A stretch of DNA of 26,987 bases from CAZGVV01 sp964529155 (GCA_964529155.1 CAZGVV010000025.1:1-26987); one strand, 5' to 3'. Numbered from the stretch's first letter, positions 1 through 8,400 are shown. Notes: a model not told the origin generated them from the sequence alone. Numbers and translations: made by a program.

Positions 1-2488
1 AAAGCGGAAGATTTTCATCTCGTTATTCATGATGAAGCGCATTATCTCACCGGGGAAAAATATGGGCCAGCAGCGGTAGATAAATTCAAAGGCGCAATCC
101 AGCTAGGTGTGACTGCCACGCCAGAATATTCAAAAACTAAAACGGTTGCGAATAAGCTAGGCCACCGTTATTATAATTTGCCCCTTAATACAGCAATTGA
201 GCGTGGTGATTTATGCCATGTGCGGCCTATTGTGCTCAAAACCAGCATTACAGTAGATCGAAAAAAAGCCAAAGAGTTCCTTGAAAAACAGCAAGCGCGG
301 CCACTCAGCAATAAACAACTGGAACAGCTATTAAATCAGACGGCGCGCAATCAAGCTATTTTAGGCGCATATCTCGCCGGGGAACATCCCGATACAGGAG
401 AACGCTTTCTGGGCCAGACGGGTATGATTTTTGCCGGTGGTATCACGCATTGCGATGATTTTGTACGTGATGCATATAAGCTATTGGATAAGCCAGCCTA
501 CCGTGAAATTAAAAACTGGCTGCGTGATGAGGGATTAGCGCTTATTGCCCCTGTCCATGGCGAAGTGCCAAAAGCTGGGGTGGAAGTGGTGATTGGTGGC
601 AAGAAGAAGCTTTGCACCAAAGACGAAATCAAAGAATTGCACCGCGCCGGTAAAATCCTGCTGTTGATTTCAGATCAAGAATTAAAGCTTGGTACTGATT
701 TCCCGATGGATAGCTTTATTGCGGAACTCGTAGATCGATTCTCTGTGCCAGATGCTACCCAACGTGTGGGGCGTGGGTTTCGGGTGGACAGGGGTACCCC
801 GCGTTACAATTTGCCGCCAAACCCAGATAAATCATGTGTGGTGTTGAATACCATCGATCAAAATACACATGAAATCTATGCCGGGACACGTCATTATCCA
901 ATTCACGCCATTGAGATATTGCAGGGTGCTGAGCACCGCCCGCCTGGTCGTAAGAAGGGTTCGCTAAGTCGTTTCAAGAAACACCCACCAGAAGCAACCG
1001 AAGCGCTGGAAGCGGCAGGCTTTGAGCTGATTACACGTGTGGATGAGATTAGGGATGTGGCCAAGAGATTTGAAGAGGGGGAAAAGAAGGAAATACTATC
1101 TTCTCTTCCAGAAGGATATTGGTCAGGAAGTCGGTTGGGGAAAGCTATTAAAGATGTGAATCCAGATATTAAAAGTAATGCAGCTGTCTTAGGAAGCACA
1201 ATTAATAGTCATATTCGACAACAGCATAAAACAAGTGATGTAGCTTTATGGAAAGATGTTCCTATATCCAAAGATGCTATCAAATCCTATATTTCCGCCG
1301 GTAAAGATGCATATGGATTACGTGAAGCAGAATGTCTTCAAATTACTGAAGCTTATGAAAAAGAATACAAAGAAAAACAAAACATCAAATTAAAACCCGC
1401 GAAGCGGCTTATACCTAGTGGATATTGGCCCACTCAAAAATTGGGGCAGGCAGTTAAAGACATTAAGCCTGATTCAAATAGTACTCCTAACACACTTGGC
1501 AATTATATTGTCGGTAATATTCGCAACCAGCATGCTATAAATAAGATAGCTCTTTTTAAAGAGGTGCCTATTCCTAGAGTAGCGATAGCAGAATATGATG
1601 CTGCAAATGGGNNNNNNNNNNNNNNNNNNNNNNNNNNNNNNNNNNNNNNNNNNNNNNNNNNNNNNNNNNNNNNNNNNNNNNNNNNNNNNNNNNNNNNNNN
1701 NNNNNNNNNNNAAGGCTTATGCTTTGCGGGAAGCTGAATGTAAAAAAATTGTTCATGCTTATGCATCAGAAAAAGAACGTCTCCCTAATGCTGGATACTG
1801 GTCAGGTCAAAAGTTAGGAGAAGCAATTAAAAATATTAGACCTGATATACCAAAGTCTACATATGAACTTGGTTATTATATTAATAGTCATATTCGTCGA
1901 CAACATCAGGCTAGCAAGATAGCCATCTTTAAACAGGTGCCGATTCCTAAAGTAGCAATAACGGAATATAATGCTGCAAATGGGAAGGCTTATGCTTTGC
2001 GGGAAGCTGAATGTAAAAAAATTGTTCATGCTTATGCATTAGAAAAGCAAGTTCTGCTTCCTCCTGGATATTGGCCAACTCAAAAATTAGGACAAGCCCT
2101 TAAAGACGTTAGGACTGATTTAAAAAGTACTCCTAACACACTTGGCAATCATATTGTCAGTAATATCCGCAAACAACATGCAACCAATGAGATAGCTCTT
2201 TTTAAAGATGTTCCTATCCCTAGAGTAGCGATAGCAGAATATACTGCAAATGGAAAAGCTTATGCTTTACGCGAAGCGGAATGCAGGCAAATTATAGATG
2301 CATATGCTCGAGAAGCTCGGATTAATGATATTAAAAGTGATAATGGGGATAGTTCTATAAAAGAAATCAATCAAGCACACATCAGTCGCGAAAAACTCAA
2401 AACCAAATCCATCCAGCCACGTGGCATCAAACCAGGTGATGAGGGATTGAAAAAAACTGGTCGTGGTCGTGGCCAGGGTGAAACCTAG
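1..2488 (+). CDS. DEAD/DEAH-type helicase with C-terminal tandem repeats, 5' partial, interrupted by a gap
   Basis: The open frame is already running at base 1, so the N-terminus with Walker A lies outside the window. Superfamily 2 helicase motifs are visible: DEAH (IHDEAH, codons near bases 28-42), a TAT motif (GVTATP, near 106-123), and motif VI as QRVGRGFR near 760-783. Together these indicate an ATP-dependent nucleic-acid translocase or helicase. From about base 1100 to 2335 the protein consists of repeats beginning GYW, each with LG, IR.QH, VPI and LREAEC positions. The tail is basic and ends at a TAG at 2486-2488. A 100-N placeholder at 1612-1711 moves the frame from 1 to 2; the flanks join in frame if the gap length is a multiple of three. 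I do not recognise the repeat as a named family; a DNA-binding helicase-associated repeat is an inference. Confidence 0.8.
1114..2335 (+). repeat. Tandem protein-coding repeats, at least four units in an A-B-(gap)-A-B order
   Basis: Units begin with a GYW codon triplet at 1114, 1420, 1793 and 2066. Spacing is 306 bp between the first two and 273 bp between the last two. Units one and three carry GYWSG and ALWK/AIFK. Units two and four carry GYWPTQKLGQA and STPNTLGN. The order is therefore alternating, which suggests that a two-unit block was duplicated. The stretch 1712-1765 recurs unchanged at 1985-2038. Confidence 0.85.
1612..1711. other. Assembly gap, 100 N
   Basis: The run of exactly 100 N looks like a default scaffold gap. 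The bases before it (ending gctgcaaatggg) and after it (starting aaggcttatgc) are contiguous in the other repeat copy at 1973-1995. The true missing length may be zero or a whole number of repeat units. Confidence 0.9.
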
Positions 2489-2779
2489 ATTTTGCATATT
2501 AATTAAACAACAATCTCCGTCACTTCATGCGCCTTGGAAAAGGCTTCCACTGTAACACTCACCACCAATCGACGCTCTCCACTTTTCGGAGGGGTTATTG
2601 CAATACCTCTAAGGACATTGCCTTAGTGCTTTTTCTCTAGTGAAAAATGTGCGCAGCGTCAAAAATACTCAATTCCATCTCTCATGTGCTGAAATTGAAT
2701 TTCTGGACTTACTGAGCACTTACGAAGAATAGGTGAGTTCTGAAGAAGGCATAAACATCACTCAACCCATTGAAAAATA
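2489..2779. other. Intergenic stretch between helicase and tRNA remnant
   Basis: I see no convincing gene in this 291-bp stretch on either strand. It contains a weak hairpin (2609-2626) followed by a short T run, listed separately, and ends at the encoded CCA of the interrupted tRNA-Arg. Confidence 0.6.
2609..2635 (+). terminator. Weak possible terminator after the helicase gene
   Basis: A 6-bp stem (ctaagg 2609-2614 with ccttag 2621-2626) with a 6-nt loop is followed after three bases by TTTTT. The stem is short, so this is tentative. Confidence 0.3.
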
Positions 2780-2850
2780 TGGTGCACCCGGCGGGATTCG
2801 AACCCACAACCCCTGCCTTCGGAGGGTAGGCCATATCGAATTTCGGGTGC
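2780..2850 (-). pseudogene. attL: host tRNA-Arg(CCG) 3' half joined to an element-derived tRNA-like 5' part
   Basis: On the minus strand, bases 2813-2780 are the 3' half of a tRNA-Arg: variable loop, T arm with TTCGAAT, acceptor strand CGGGTGC, discriminator A and encoded CCA. The shared core is 2814-2826. Beyond the core the sequence (2827-2850) belongs to the element. It does not form a normal D arm, yet it ends with GCACCCG (2850-2844), the exact complement needed for the acceptor stem. The whole is 71 nt rather than 77, and its anticodon stem has an A-C mismatch. It is unlikely to work as a normal tRNA. Confidence 0.85.
2814..2826. repeat. Attachment core, left copy
   Basis: Sequence tgccttcggaggg, identical to 13158-13170. 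It covers the anticodon loop and the 3' strand of the anticodon stem of tRNA-Arg(CCG), read on the minus strand. Confidence 0.88.
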
Positions 2851-2974
2851 TTACCTGTTATTACCGACTATTACTAATACACTGAATTTCATATTGCAAG
2901 TGCCTTTCTAGAAGGTTATGGTCATTACCAGTAAAGACTGGTTTTTGCTTACCCGTGCTTACCCCATGCTTACC
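2848..2974 (+). repeat. Four copies of TGCTTACC, probable integrase arm sites (left end)
   Basis: TGCTTACC occurs at 2848-2855, 2946-2953, 2956-2963 and 2967-2974, between attL and the integrase gene. The 20-bp block tgcttaccccatgcttacct (2956-2975) recurs exactly at 13059-13078 near the other end. Paired direct repeats flanking the core are typical of tyrosine-recombinase arm-binding sites; that role is inferred. Confidence 0.7.
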
Positions 2975-3002
2975 TGGGTAAGAAAAAAGAGAGGCGTAAA
3001 AT

Positions 3003-4335
3003 ATGAAATTGACCATCCGCAGCATCAATACAATTCCTGTCGATTCCAAACGCGATGTATATGTATGGGATGATGAGTTGCCCGGCTTTGGTGTGCGTGT
3101 GAAGTCTAGCGGGGTGCGCTCTTTCATGCTGCAATATCGCAACGCCAGCGGCATTAGCCGCCGTCTTACGCTCGGCAAGCTGGGTGTTCTTACACCAGAA
3201 GAAGCTCGCAAACTGGCAAAAGAAAAGCTGGCCCTGGTGGCAAAGGGTGATGACCCGGCAGAGGCACGGACAGAGCAGCGCAAAGCGATGACGGTTACCG
3301 AGCTCTGCAAATCCTATCTGAATGCCGCTGAAAAAGGCTTGATATTGGGCAAGCGCGGCCGCCCTAAAAAAGACTCGACCTTATATGTCGATAAAGGCCG
3401 CATTGAGAGGCATATCCTACCCTTGCTCGGCAACAAGAAGGTGCGCGACCTTACTACACCCGACATTACGCGCTTTATGCGGGACATAGTTACCGGAAAA
3501 ACTGCTGCCGACATTAAAACAGGCTTTCGAGGCCGTTCTATTGTAGAGGGTGGCGCTGGCACTGCGGCGCGTACTGTCGGTTTATTCGGCGGCATTCTAT
3601 CATTTGCCGTGTCGGAAGGTGTTATCCCTGCCGACCGGCCAGCGCCGCGAAGTGCGCTTAACAGTGGAGCAATATAAGACCCTCGGCAGTACGTTAGAGA
3701 AGGCCAGGAATGAGGGTATGATTGCAACCGCCATTGATGCAATCCAGCTGCTCGCGTTGACTGGTTGCAGGCGCGGAGAAGTTGAATCGCTGCGCTGGGA
3801 GGAAGTTGATATTGCCGGTCACTGCCTGCGTTTGTCGGACAGTAAGGAAGGCAAAAGCATCCGCCCGCTTGGTAATGCCGCCGTTGCGTTGCTGGAGAGA
3901 TTATCAAAGGCGAAAGAGAAAAAAGAATCCGAAGCCAAGGCTAAAATCAAAGGTCAACCCAACTCTGCCATGGTTACGCCTAATCCCTATGTCTTTCCCG
4001 GTGTCGCTGCAAGCAAACCATTCGCGGGCTTGCCGAAGGCATGGTTGCGCATCAAGGAAAAGGCGGAAAAAGGAGAAAAAGGCGAACTGCCTGCCGACCT
4101 TACGCCGCATGGGTTGCGTCATGCCTTCGTTTCTATAGCAAATGACCTGGGCTATACGGAACCTACTATTGCCGCCTTAGTAGGTCATGCAGCGGGTTCC
4201 GCCACCAGTCGTTACATCTGTCATCTCGACGCCGTGTTAATCGCCGCGGCCGACCGCGTATCGGGGCATATTTTTGCTGCGCTGGAGGGGAAAGCAGTGA
4301 GCGCAAGGGTGGTTCCTTTGCGTAGGGCGAAATAG
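3003..4335 (+). pseudogene. Tyrosine recombinase (site-specific integrase), frameshifted
   Basis: This is the enzyme that would integrate and excise the element. The first part (3003-3677) has the N-terminal DUF4102-type region (DELPGFGVRVKSSG..., LGKLGVLTPEEAR) and the core-binding domain, up to FAVSEGVIPADRPA. The catalytic domain continues in another frame, from about 3640 (QRREVRLTVEQY) to the TAG at 4333-4335. It contains the catalytic Arg in TGCRRGE, the HGLRH box, GH, and the nucleophilic Tyr in SRYICHL. Compared with usual family members, roughly ten residues seem to be missing at the junction near 3630-3650, so a small deletion with a frameshift is likely. It lies about 150 bp from attL, as expected for an integrase. 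It could be truly inactive or an assembly error. Confidence 0.88.
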
Positions 4336-4337
4336 CT

Positions 4338-4877
4338 ATGATGAACACTCAGCCAAAAAGAAGAGCCTGGTACTCTGTAATACAGGCAGCAAGGTTACTG
4401 GCGAAAAGCGAGGGAAACAAAATCTCTGACAATATAAATTTTTGGGAAGAAACGCTGATTGAAGCTATTAAAAATGGAGATTTGAGGCAGCGTGTAACGT
4501 TTTTTCATAGTTCGGAATTTAATAATGATGATGCTGATTTATCATCTTCTATTACCACGCCTCATTTAATGAACTGGGTGCAGAAAAATTACCCAGCAAT
4601 AGCTTTAGAACTCACATTGAGTGCATCCACTGCATCAGGCAGCGTAGAGCAAACAGATTTAGATTGGGGTAGAGAAAAGAATAAAACAAGATTGGTTACT
4701 TTAGCCACTGAACGTTATTTAAAGCAGCATAAACCAATCCCCGCTCATGGCTGGCGTACCAAAGCCCATAAGCAAATAGAGTTATTGCTGGTAAAAAAAG
4801 ATATTCCGTTAGTTACCATTGCAAAGTATTCTAAAACTGATTTGGACAATTACGAAAATTCTCGGAAAAAAAGATAG
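4338..4877 (+). CDS. Hypothetical protein, 179 aa
   Basis: I do not recognise this protein. The start is one of two adjacent ATG codons (4338, 4341), two bases after the integrase stop, so it is probably translated with the integrase message. The product is hydrophilic, with a tryptophan/asparagine-rich N-terminal half (RAWYSVIQAARLLAKSEG, possibly a helix-turn-helix-like opening) and a lysine-rich C-terminus ending in RKKR. There is no signal peptide or membrane segment. Its A+T content is clearly higher than that of the flanking integrase and primase genes, which suggests a separate origin. A regulatory role beside the integrase is possible but not shown. Confidence 0.65.
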   Translation: MMNTQPKRRAWYSVIQAARLLAKSEGNKISDNINFWEETLIEAIKNGDLRQRVTFFHSSEFNNDDADLSSSITTPHLMNWVQKNYPAIALELTLSASTASGSVEQTDLDWGREKNKTRLVTLATERYLKQHKPIPAHGWRTKAHKQIELLLVKKDIPLVTIAKYSKTDLDNYENSRKKR

Positions 4878-4898
4878 TTTTCTCAGATTTTTCTGATT

Positions 4899-4919
4899 CG
4901 TAATTTCAAGATAATTACG
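4899..4919. promoter_or_regulatory. Inverted repeat upstream of the AlpA-like gene
   Basis: A perfect 7-bp dyad, cgtaatt (4899-4905) and aattacg (4913-4919), with a 7-nt spacer, lies 37 bp before the regulator start. It could be an operator or part of a weak terminator for the preceding gene. No T run follows. Confidence 0.35.
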
Positions 4920-4955
4920 TCAGGGTCAGGTCATCCCAATTAAAGGAGGATGACC

Positions 4956-5195
4956 ATGAGTAATCAACCCACACGATACCGCCGCGCAGCATCTTCTATA
5001 TATTTACGTGAAAAATGGGGAATCGAGCGCACACCCGGCACTCTTGCTAAACTGGCCGTCCTCGGTGGGGGGCCACGCTTCCAGCTTGCTGGGCGCATTC
5101 CATTATATCCCGAATCCGAGCTTGATAGATGGGCGGAATCTATATTGTCGCCGTTAAAAAGCAGCACCAGCGATAAGGGCGGCGGCCATGCCTAA
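4956..5195 (+). CDS. AlpA-like / excisionase-type DNA-binding protein
   Basis: This is a small winged-helix/HTH protein of the type found at the head of replication operons in integrative islands and satellites. The sequence runs RAASSIYLREKWGIERTPGTLAKLAV, then a GGGPRF turn, then IPLYPESELDRWAES, which is the usual pattern of these DNA-binding excisionase or AlpA-like proteins. The Shine-Dalgarno aaaggagg (4942-4949) abuts the ATG at 4950. The ATG at 4956 (MSNQPT) is properly spaced, so I chose 4956, giving 79 aa. The stop overlaps the next gene by 8 nt. It may control integrase or operon expression, or bend DNA for excision. The family call is from pattern, not from a search. Confidence 0.75.
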   Translation: MSNQPTRYRRAASSIYLREKWGIERTPGTLAKLAVLGGGPRFQLAGRIPLYPESELDRWAESILSPLKSSTSDKGGGHA

Positions 5196-6153
5196 TAAAT
5201 TCCATGCCGATGATACACACACGCTAAAAGCGCAAGCACTCACCCGATTGTCTCAGCTTGTGGAATGCCTATTCTCTGGGCGTGCCACTCACCGCACTGC
5301 TCATGAATACCGTATCGGCACCCAGGGCAGCATATCAGTGCGCATTGCTGATGGCAGTTATTTCAACCATGAGACAGGCGAAGGTGGCGACATATTTACC
5401 CTGATTCAGCATGTGCTGAGAACCGATTTTAAAGGTGCATTGACCTGGGCGCGTGATTTTGTGGGGAATATGCCGCTTCCACCCATACCACCCACGGAAA
5501 ACCTGCAAAAGAAAATGGACAAACGCGCCGCGCGGCAGCGCGACAAAGCCCTTGCCATGTTGAAGCGTGTTGAACCTATTAAGGGAACGCCGGCCGAGGT
5601 GTATTTGCGCCAGAAGCGCGGTATAGTTATCGAACCATTGCCTACATCCCTAGCATTTATCGCCCATGCTTATAACTATACGGCGGGTGGATTTCACCCC
5701 GCCCTAATTGCCAGCATTCGTAATAGTGAAGGCAATATTATTGCGGCACATGCTACCTTTCTTAATCCGGCAACCGGCGACAAATTGCAAGGTAATGGGA
5801 TAAAATCCCGCCTAATTTTTGGTTCATATCGCGGCGGCGCCATACGGCTCGCAGCTGCTACTGATAAGCTCGCCCTTTGCGAAGGAATAGAGGACGGGCT
5901 GTCTATCCTACAATGCTCTCCCGATTTGCCTGTATGGGCTTGTGCGGGTACGTCTGGCCTGCGGGCGGTGCAAATTCCTCTCCATGTCCATGAGGTGATA
6001 ATATGCGCAGATGGGGATGACGCTGGCAAGCAGGCAGCAGATGATTTATCAAAACGGCTGATAAAAGAAGGGAAAAAAGTGCGCCTGGCCATGCCGCCAG
6101 AGGGCGTAAAAGACTTTAATGACTTGTTGAGGCGCGGAGGCAATAATGCCTAG
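5188..6153 (+). CDS. Toprim-domain primase-like protein
   Basis: This 321-aa protein probably makes primers for replication of the element. The N-terminal ~95 residues resemble the DUF7146-type or zinc-less primase leader (ISVRIADGSYFNHETGEGGDIFTLIQ). The Toprim fold is at about residues 225-315, with the glutamate motif CEGIEDGLS (E232) and the acidic motif ADGDDAG (D275, D277, D278) that bind catalytic metal. The C-terminus (KDFNDLLRRGG) is typical of such proteins. It overlaps the AlpA-like gene and the following ATPase gene by 8 nt each, so it is translated as part of one operon. No zinc finger is seen at the N-terminus. Confidence 0.85.
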   Translation: MPNKFHADDTHTLKAQALTRLSQLVECLFSGRATHRTAHEYRIGTQGSISVRIADGSYFNHETGEGGDIFTLIQHVLRTDFKGALTWARDFVGNMPLPPIPPTENLQKKMDKRAARQRDKALAMLKRVEPIKGTPAEVYLRQKRGIVIEPLPTSLAFIAHAYNYTAGGFHPALIASIRNSEGNIIAAHATFLNPATGDKLQGNGIKSRLIFGSYRGGAIRLAAATDKLALCEGIEDGLSILQCSPDLPVWACAGTSGLRAVQIPLHVHEVIICADGDDAGKQAADDLSKRLIKEGKKVRLAMPPEGVKDFNDLLRRGGNNA

Positions 6154-7132
6154 CGAACAATTAAAATCCATAGTGGATAACGCCGCTTTAATACCTTCGC
6201 GTTTGCATACTATGACGGCGGTAGAGTTCCTAGGTTTAGATATACCCCCGCGCAGGCTTATACTTACTCCATGGTTGCCTGAAAAAGGGCTGGCTATGCT
6301 AGTTGCACCCAGAGGGATAGGTAAGACACTTTTTGCCCTTTCTGTTGCGTATGCCGCCGCATGTGGAGGTAATTTCTTGGGCTTTAATGTACCCAATCCA
6401 CGGCGCATATTTTACCTGGATGGTGAAATGCCTGCCCGCACGATGCAAGAGCGCATAGCCAGTATTGTCAAAGGATTCAACGCGCAACCGCCCGCACCAG
6501 ATTTTTTTCGTATACTCACAGCGGATTTAACCGAGGATGGATTGCCAGACCTTAGTACCATTGAGGGACAATCCGAGATAGACGCGCAGATTGGTGACGC
6601 AGAACTTATCATTTTGGATAACCTTTCAACGCTCATGAGAAGCGGTAAAGAAAATGAGGCGGAATCATGGATGCCTATTCAAAGCTGGATATTGAATCAC
6701 CGCCGCGCCGGGCGCTCCGTATTGATGATACACCACGCTGGGAAAAATGGGACGCCGCGCGGAACAAGTAAGCGCGAGGATGTTCTCGATACCGTTATCT
6801 CATTGCGCCACCCTCAGGATTATTCTCCTGACCAAGGTGCTCGTTTTGAAATTCATTTTGATAAAGCGCGTGGGTTTTTTGGTGATAGTGCCCAACCTTT
6901 TGAGGCGCTGTATGAGCTACAGGATGGTGCTGCGGTGTGGTCGCATAAAGCTATCGACGACGTGGATATGATGCGGGTGGTGGATTTGATTAAGGCCGGG
7001 ACTTCTGTGCGGGATGCTGGCAAGGAGCTTTCTTTATCAAAATCCAAGGTGCAGAGGTTAAAAGAGCGAGCGGTTAAACAGGGAATTTATTATGACCAAC
7101 CTCCCACAAAGGTTCTTCCATATGCAGATTAA
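6146..7132 (+). CDS. RepA-like hexameric helicase / AAA ATPase
   Basis: This is a RecA-fold ATPase of 328 aa, in the family of plasmid RepA-type replicative helicases (AAA_25). Walker A is APRGIGKT (residues 54-61) and Walker B is ELIILDN (153-159). A sensor-like MIHHAGK follows at 194-200, then the family-typical TSKREDVLDTVISL. The last ~45 residues (VRDAGKELSLSKSKVQRLKERA) form a helix-turn-helix, which would bind DNA. It follows the Toprim gene with an 8-nt overlap, and the pair would form a primase-helicase unit that loads at an origin. A cluster of GGGACA repeats starts just after its stop. Confidence 0.88.
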   Translation: MPSEQLKSIVDNAALIPSRLHTMTAVEFLGLDIPPRRLILTPWLPEKGLAMLVAPRGIGKTLFALSVAYAAACGGNFLGFNVPNPRRIFYLDGEMPARTMQERIASIVKGFNAQPPAPDFFRILTADLTEDGLPDLSTIEGQSEIDAQIGDAELIILDNLSTLMRSGKENEAESWMPIQSWILNHRRAGRSVLMIHHAGKNGTPRGTSKREDVLDTVISLRHPQDYSPDQGARFEIHFDKARGFFGDSAQPFEALYELQDGAAVWSHKAIDDVDMMRVVDLIKAGTSVRDAGKELSLSKSKVQRLKERAVKQGIYYDQPPTKVLPYAD

Positions 7133-7424
7133 AACTCACAGCATGGGTGTCCCAATGTCCCACCCCTTAGGCGTGAGACGGTGGGACAGTCGCATTGTAA
7201 TGCGGGACAAGAGCGGGACATTTAATGGGACAGCTGACCTAAAACTGTTGGCAGATAAGGTTTTATCGCGGGACATCAAACGGTACACAGCAGATTGGCA
7301 AGACTTTTTCGAAGAACGTGCCGCCATTGCGGAATATGATGGTGCTCTGTCATGTGTCGATGCCGAGGCACAGGCATTTTCTGAATTGCAGGCGCGGTGC
7401 GCCCAATGGTCAGGAGGATTATGA
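7122..7424 (+). CDS. Small protein of the replication operon, 100 aa
   Basis: I chose ATG 7122 because aaagg (7108-7112) lies at good spacing. An ATG at 7092 in the same frame is also possible. It overlaps the ATPase gene by 11 nt and its TGA overlaps the next ATG. The C-terminal half (DWQDFFEERAAIAEYDGALS, then DAEAQAF) resembles a short conserved tail found after RepA-like genes in alphaproteobacterial mobile elements, so the frame is probably real. The N-terminal half is written over repeated GGGACA hexamers and reads WDS, RDK, NGT, RDI. Function is unknown. Confidence 0.65.
   Translation: MQIKTHSMGVPMSHPLGVRRWDSRIVMRDKSGTFNGTADLKLLADKVLSRDIKRYTADWQDFFEERAAIAEYDGALSCVDAEAQAFSELQARCAQWSGGL
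7148..7275. repeat. Cluster of seven GGGACA / TGTCCC repeats (possible iterons)
   Basis: TGTCCCA is at 7148-7154 and 7156-7162. The inverse, (C/T)GGGACA, is at 7182-7188, 7203-7209, 7214-7220, 7226-7232 and 7269-7275. Seven copies in 128 bp directly after the RepA-like gene fit initiator-binding iterons or an operator array. They lie inside an open reading frame, so a purely coding cause cannot be excluded. Confidence 0.5.
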
Positions 7425-7873
7425 AACCTGTAAATATAGGACAAAAACAGGGTGGGAAGTTTCAAAAGGGGCGGTCTGGTAACCCCGCTGGCAAGCCCAA
7501 GGGTGCGCGTCATAAAACCACGCTCGCGGTGCAGGCGTTACTAGATGGTGAGGCAGAGGAAGTAACGCGCAAGGTGATTGAGGCGGCGAAAGGGGGCGAT
7601 ATGGTAGCCATTAGGTTAGTGCTGGAGCGTATCCTGCCGCCGCGCAAGGACGCGCCCGTTGTGCTGAGCCTGCCGCCCATAAACAATCCCACAGACGGCA
7701 TAAACGCTCTTACCACTATCTTGCAGGCCGTTAGTCAGGGTGAAATCACACCGGCCGAGGGCAATGCCCTATCGGCTATCACCGAGCAGGTTGTCGGCGC
7801 ATATGAAACGCAGGTCATCGAAAAACGATTGGAGGCGCTCGAAGCCGCCATTAACGGAAAGGATAATAAATGA
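7421..7873 (+). CDS. DUF5681-type protein
   Basis: The start is fixed by caggagga (7411-7418) and a 4-nt ATGA overlap with the preceding gene. The N-terminus, GGKFQKGRSGNPAGKPKGAR, is the hallmark of DUF5681 proteins, which are common in prophages and integrative elements. The rest is helical and acidic/basic: a repeat-like RLVLERILPPRKDAP segment follows, then a long helix at the C-terminus (VVGAYETQVIEKRLEALEAAI). The family's function is not established; a DNA-associated role beside replication or packaging genes has been suggested by context only. Length is 150 aa. Confidence 0.8.
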   Translation: MKPVNIGQKQGGKFQKGRSGNPAGKPKGARHKTTLAVQALLDGEAEEVTRKVIEAAKGGDMVAIRLVLERILPPRKDAPVVLSLPPINNPTDGINALTTILQAVSQGEITPAEGNALSAITEQVVGAYETQVIEKRLEALEAAINGKDNK

Positions 7874-8100
7874 GCAAGCCGTTATTGAAAAGGTTGGAGC
7901 GCATTGAAAAAAAAGCCAGCGACATGGCATCGTGCAAGGCATTTCATATTATGATGGTAGAGCCGGGTGAGAATCGTGAGGAAAAACTTGATAAATCCGG
8001 CCACCGTGAATGTTACGAGAACCCCAATATTTGGAGCCTGATTATGAATCTGGGCGCCAGGCCAGGGGAAAGAGAAGGCTATCGACCACGTTATAAATAA
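7870..8100 (+). CDS. Hypothetical protein, 76 aa
   Basis: It overlaps the DUF5681 gene by 4 nt (ATGA), which supports a real translated gene at the end of the replication operon. The sequence begins with a lysine-rich helix (LLKRLERIEKKAS) followed by FHIMMVEPGENREEKLDKSG. I do not recognise the family. There are no membrane segments. Confidence 0.6.
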   Translation: MSKPLLKRLERIEKKASDMASCKAFHIMMVEPGENREEKLDKSGHRECYENPNIWSLIMNLGARPGEREGYRPRYK

Positions 8101-8191
8101 AGCGTGCTAGCCTTTTGCTCATCCCAAGCCCCTGATTGGCCCAGTATAATCGCCTTGCCGCTTTCCGGCCCCTCTGCTAACGTCCTCAATG

Positions 8192-8217
8192 AAACAACCG
8201 AAGTGGGTTGTTTTGGG
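8192..8217 (+). terminator. Possible terminator of the replication operon
   Basis: An 8-bp perfect stem (8192-8199 and 8206-8213) ends in a short T run at 8211-8214 before GGGG. It lies 92 bp after the last operon stop. The T run is part of the stem, so the call is weak. Confidence 0.35.
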
Positions 8218-8400
8218 GCCTAGTAAACCCCTTACGTAGCGGTATTTCGCATCAGCCGAAACATGATGCTGCTTTCCGACCTTTATGGCCGGGAGGCGGC
8301 AATACATGTCCAGCCTCGCGGTAAAAATTGTCGCGCCGTCTACGTACGGTTTACTACTCCCGGCTGCCAGTCGCAGCCAATCCAAAAGAAATTGATTGTC

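Noticed and set aside
1114..2335. CRISPR array
   Set aside because: The repeats are 273-306 bp coding units with no short repeat-spacer pattern. No CRISPR array is seen anywhere in the window.
3782..4138. Lysine/arginine-rich plus-strand frame within the integrase
   Set aside because: It overlaps the catalytic domain of the recombinase, whose motifs are clear in the other frame.
8119..8385. 88-codon open frame on the minus strand in the 8101-8445 gap
   Set aside because: TTG start, no ribosome site, no recognised domain, and hairpins lie across and beside it. Kept as a possibility in the non-coding entry only.
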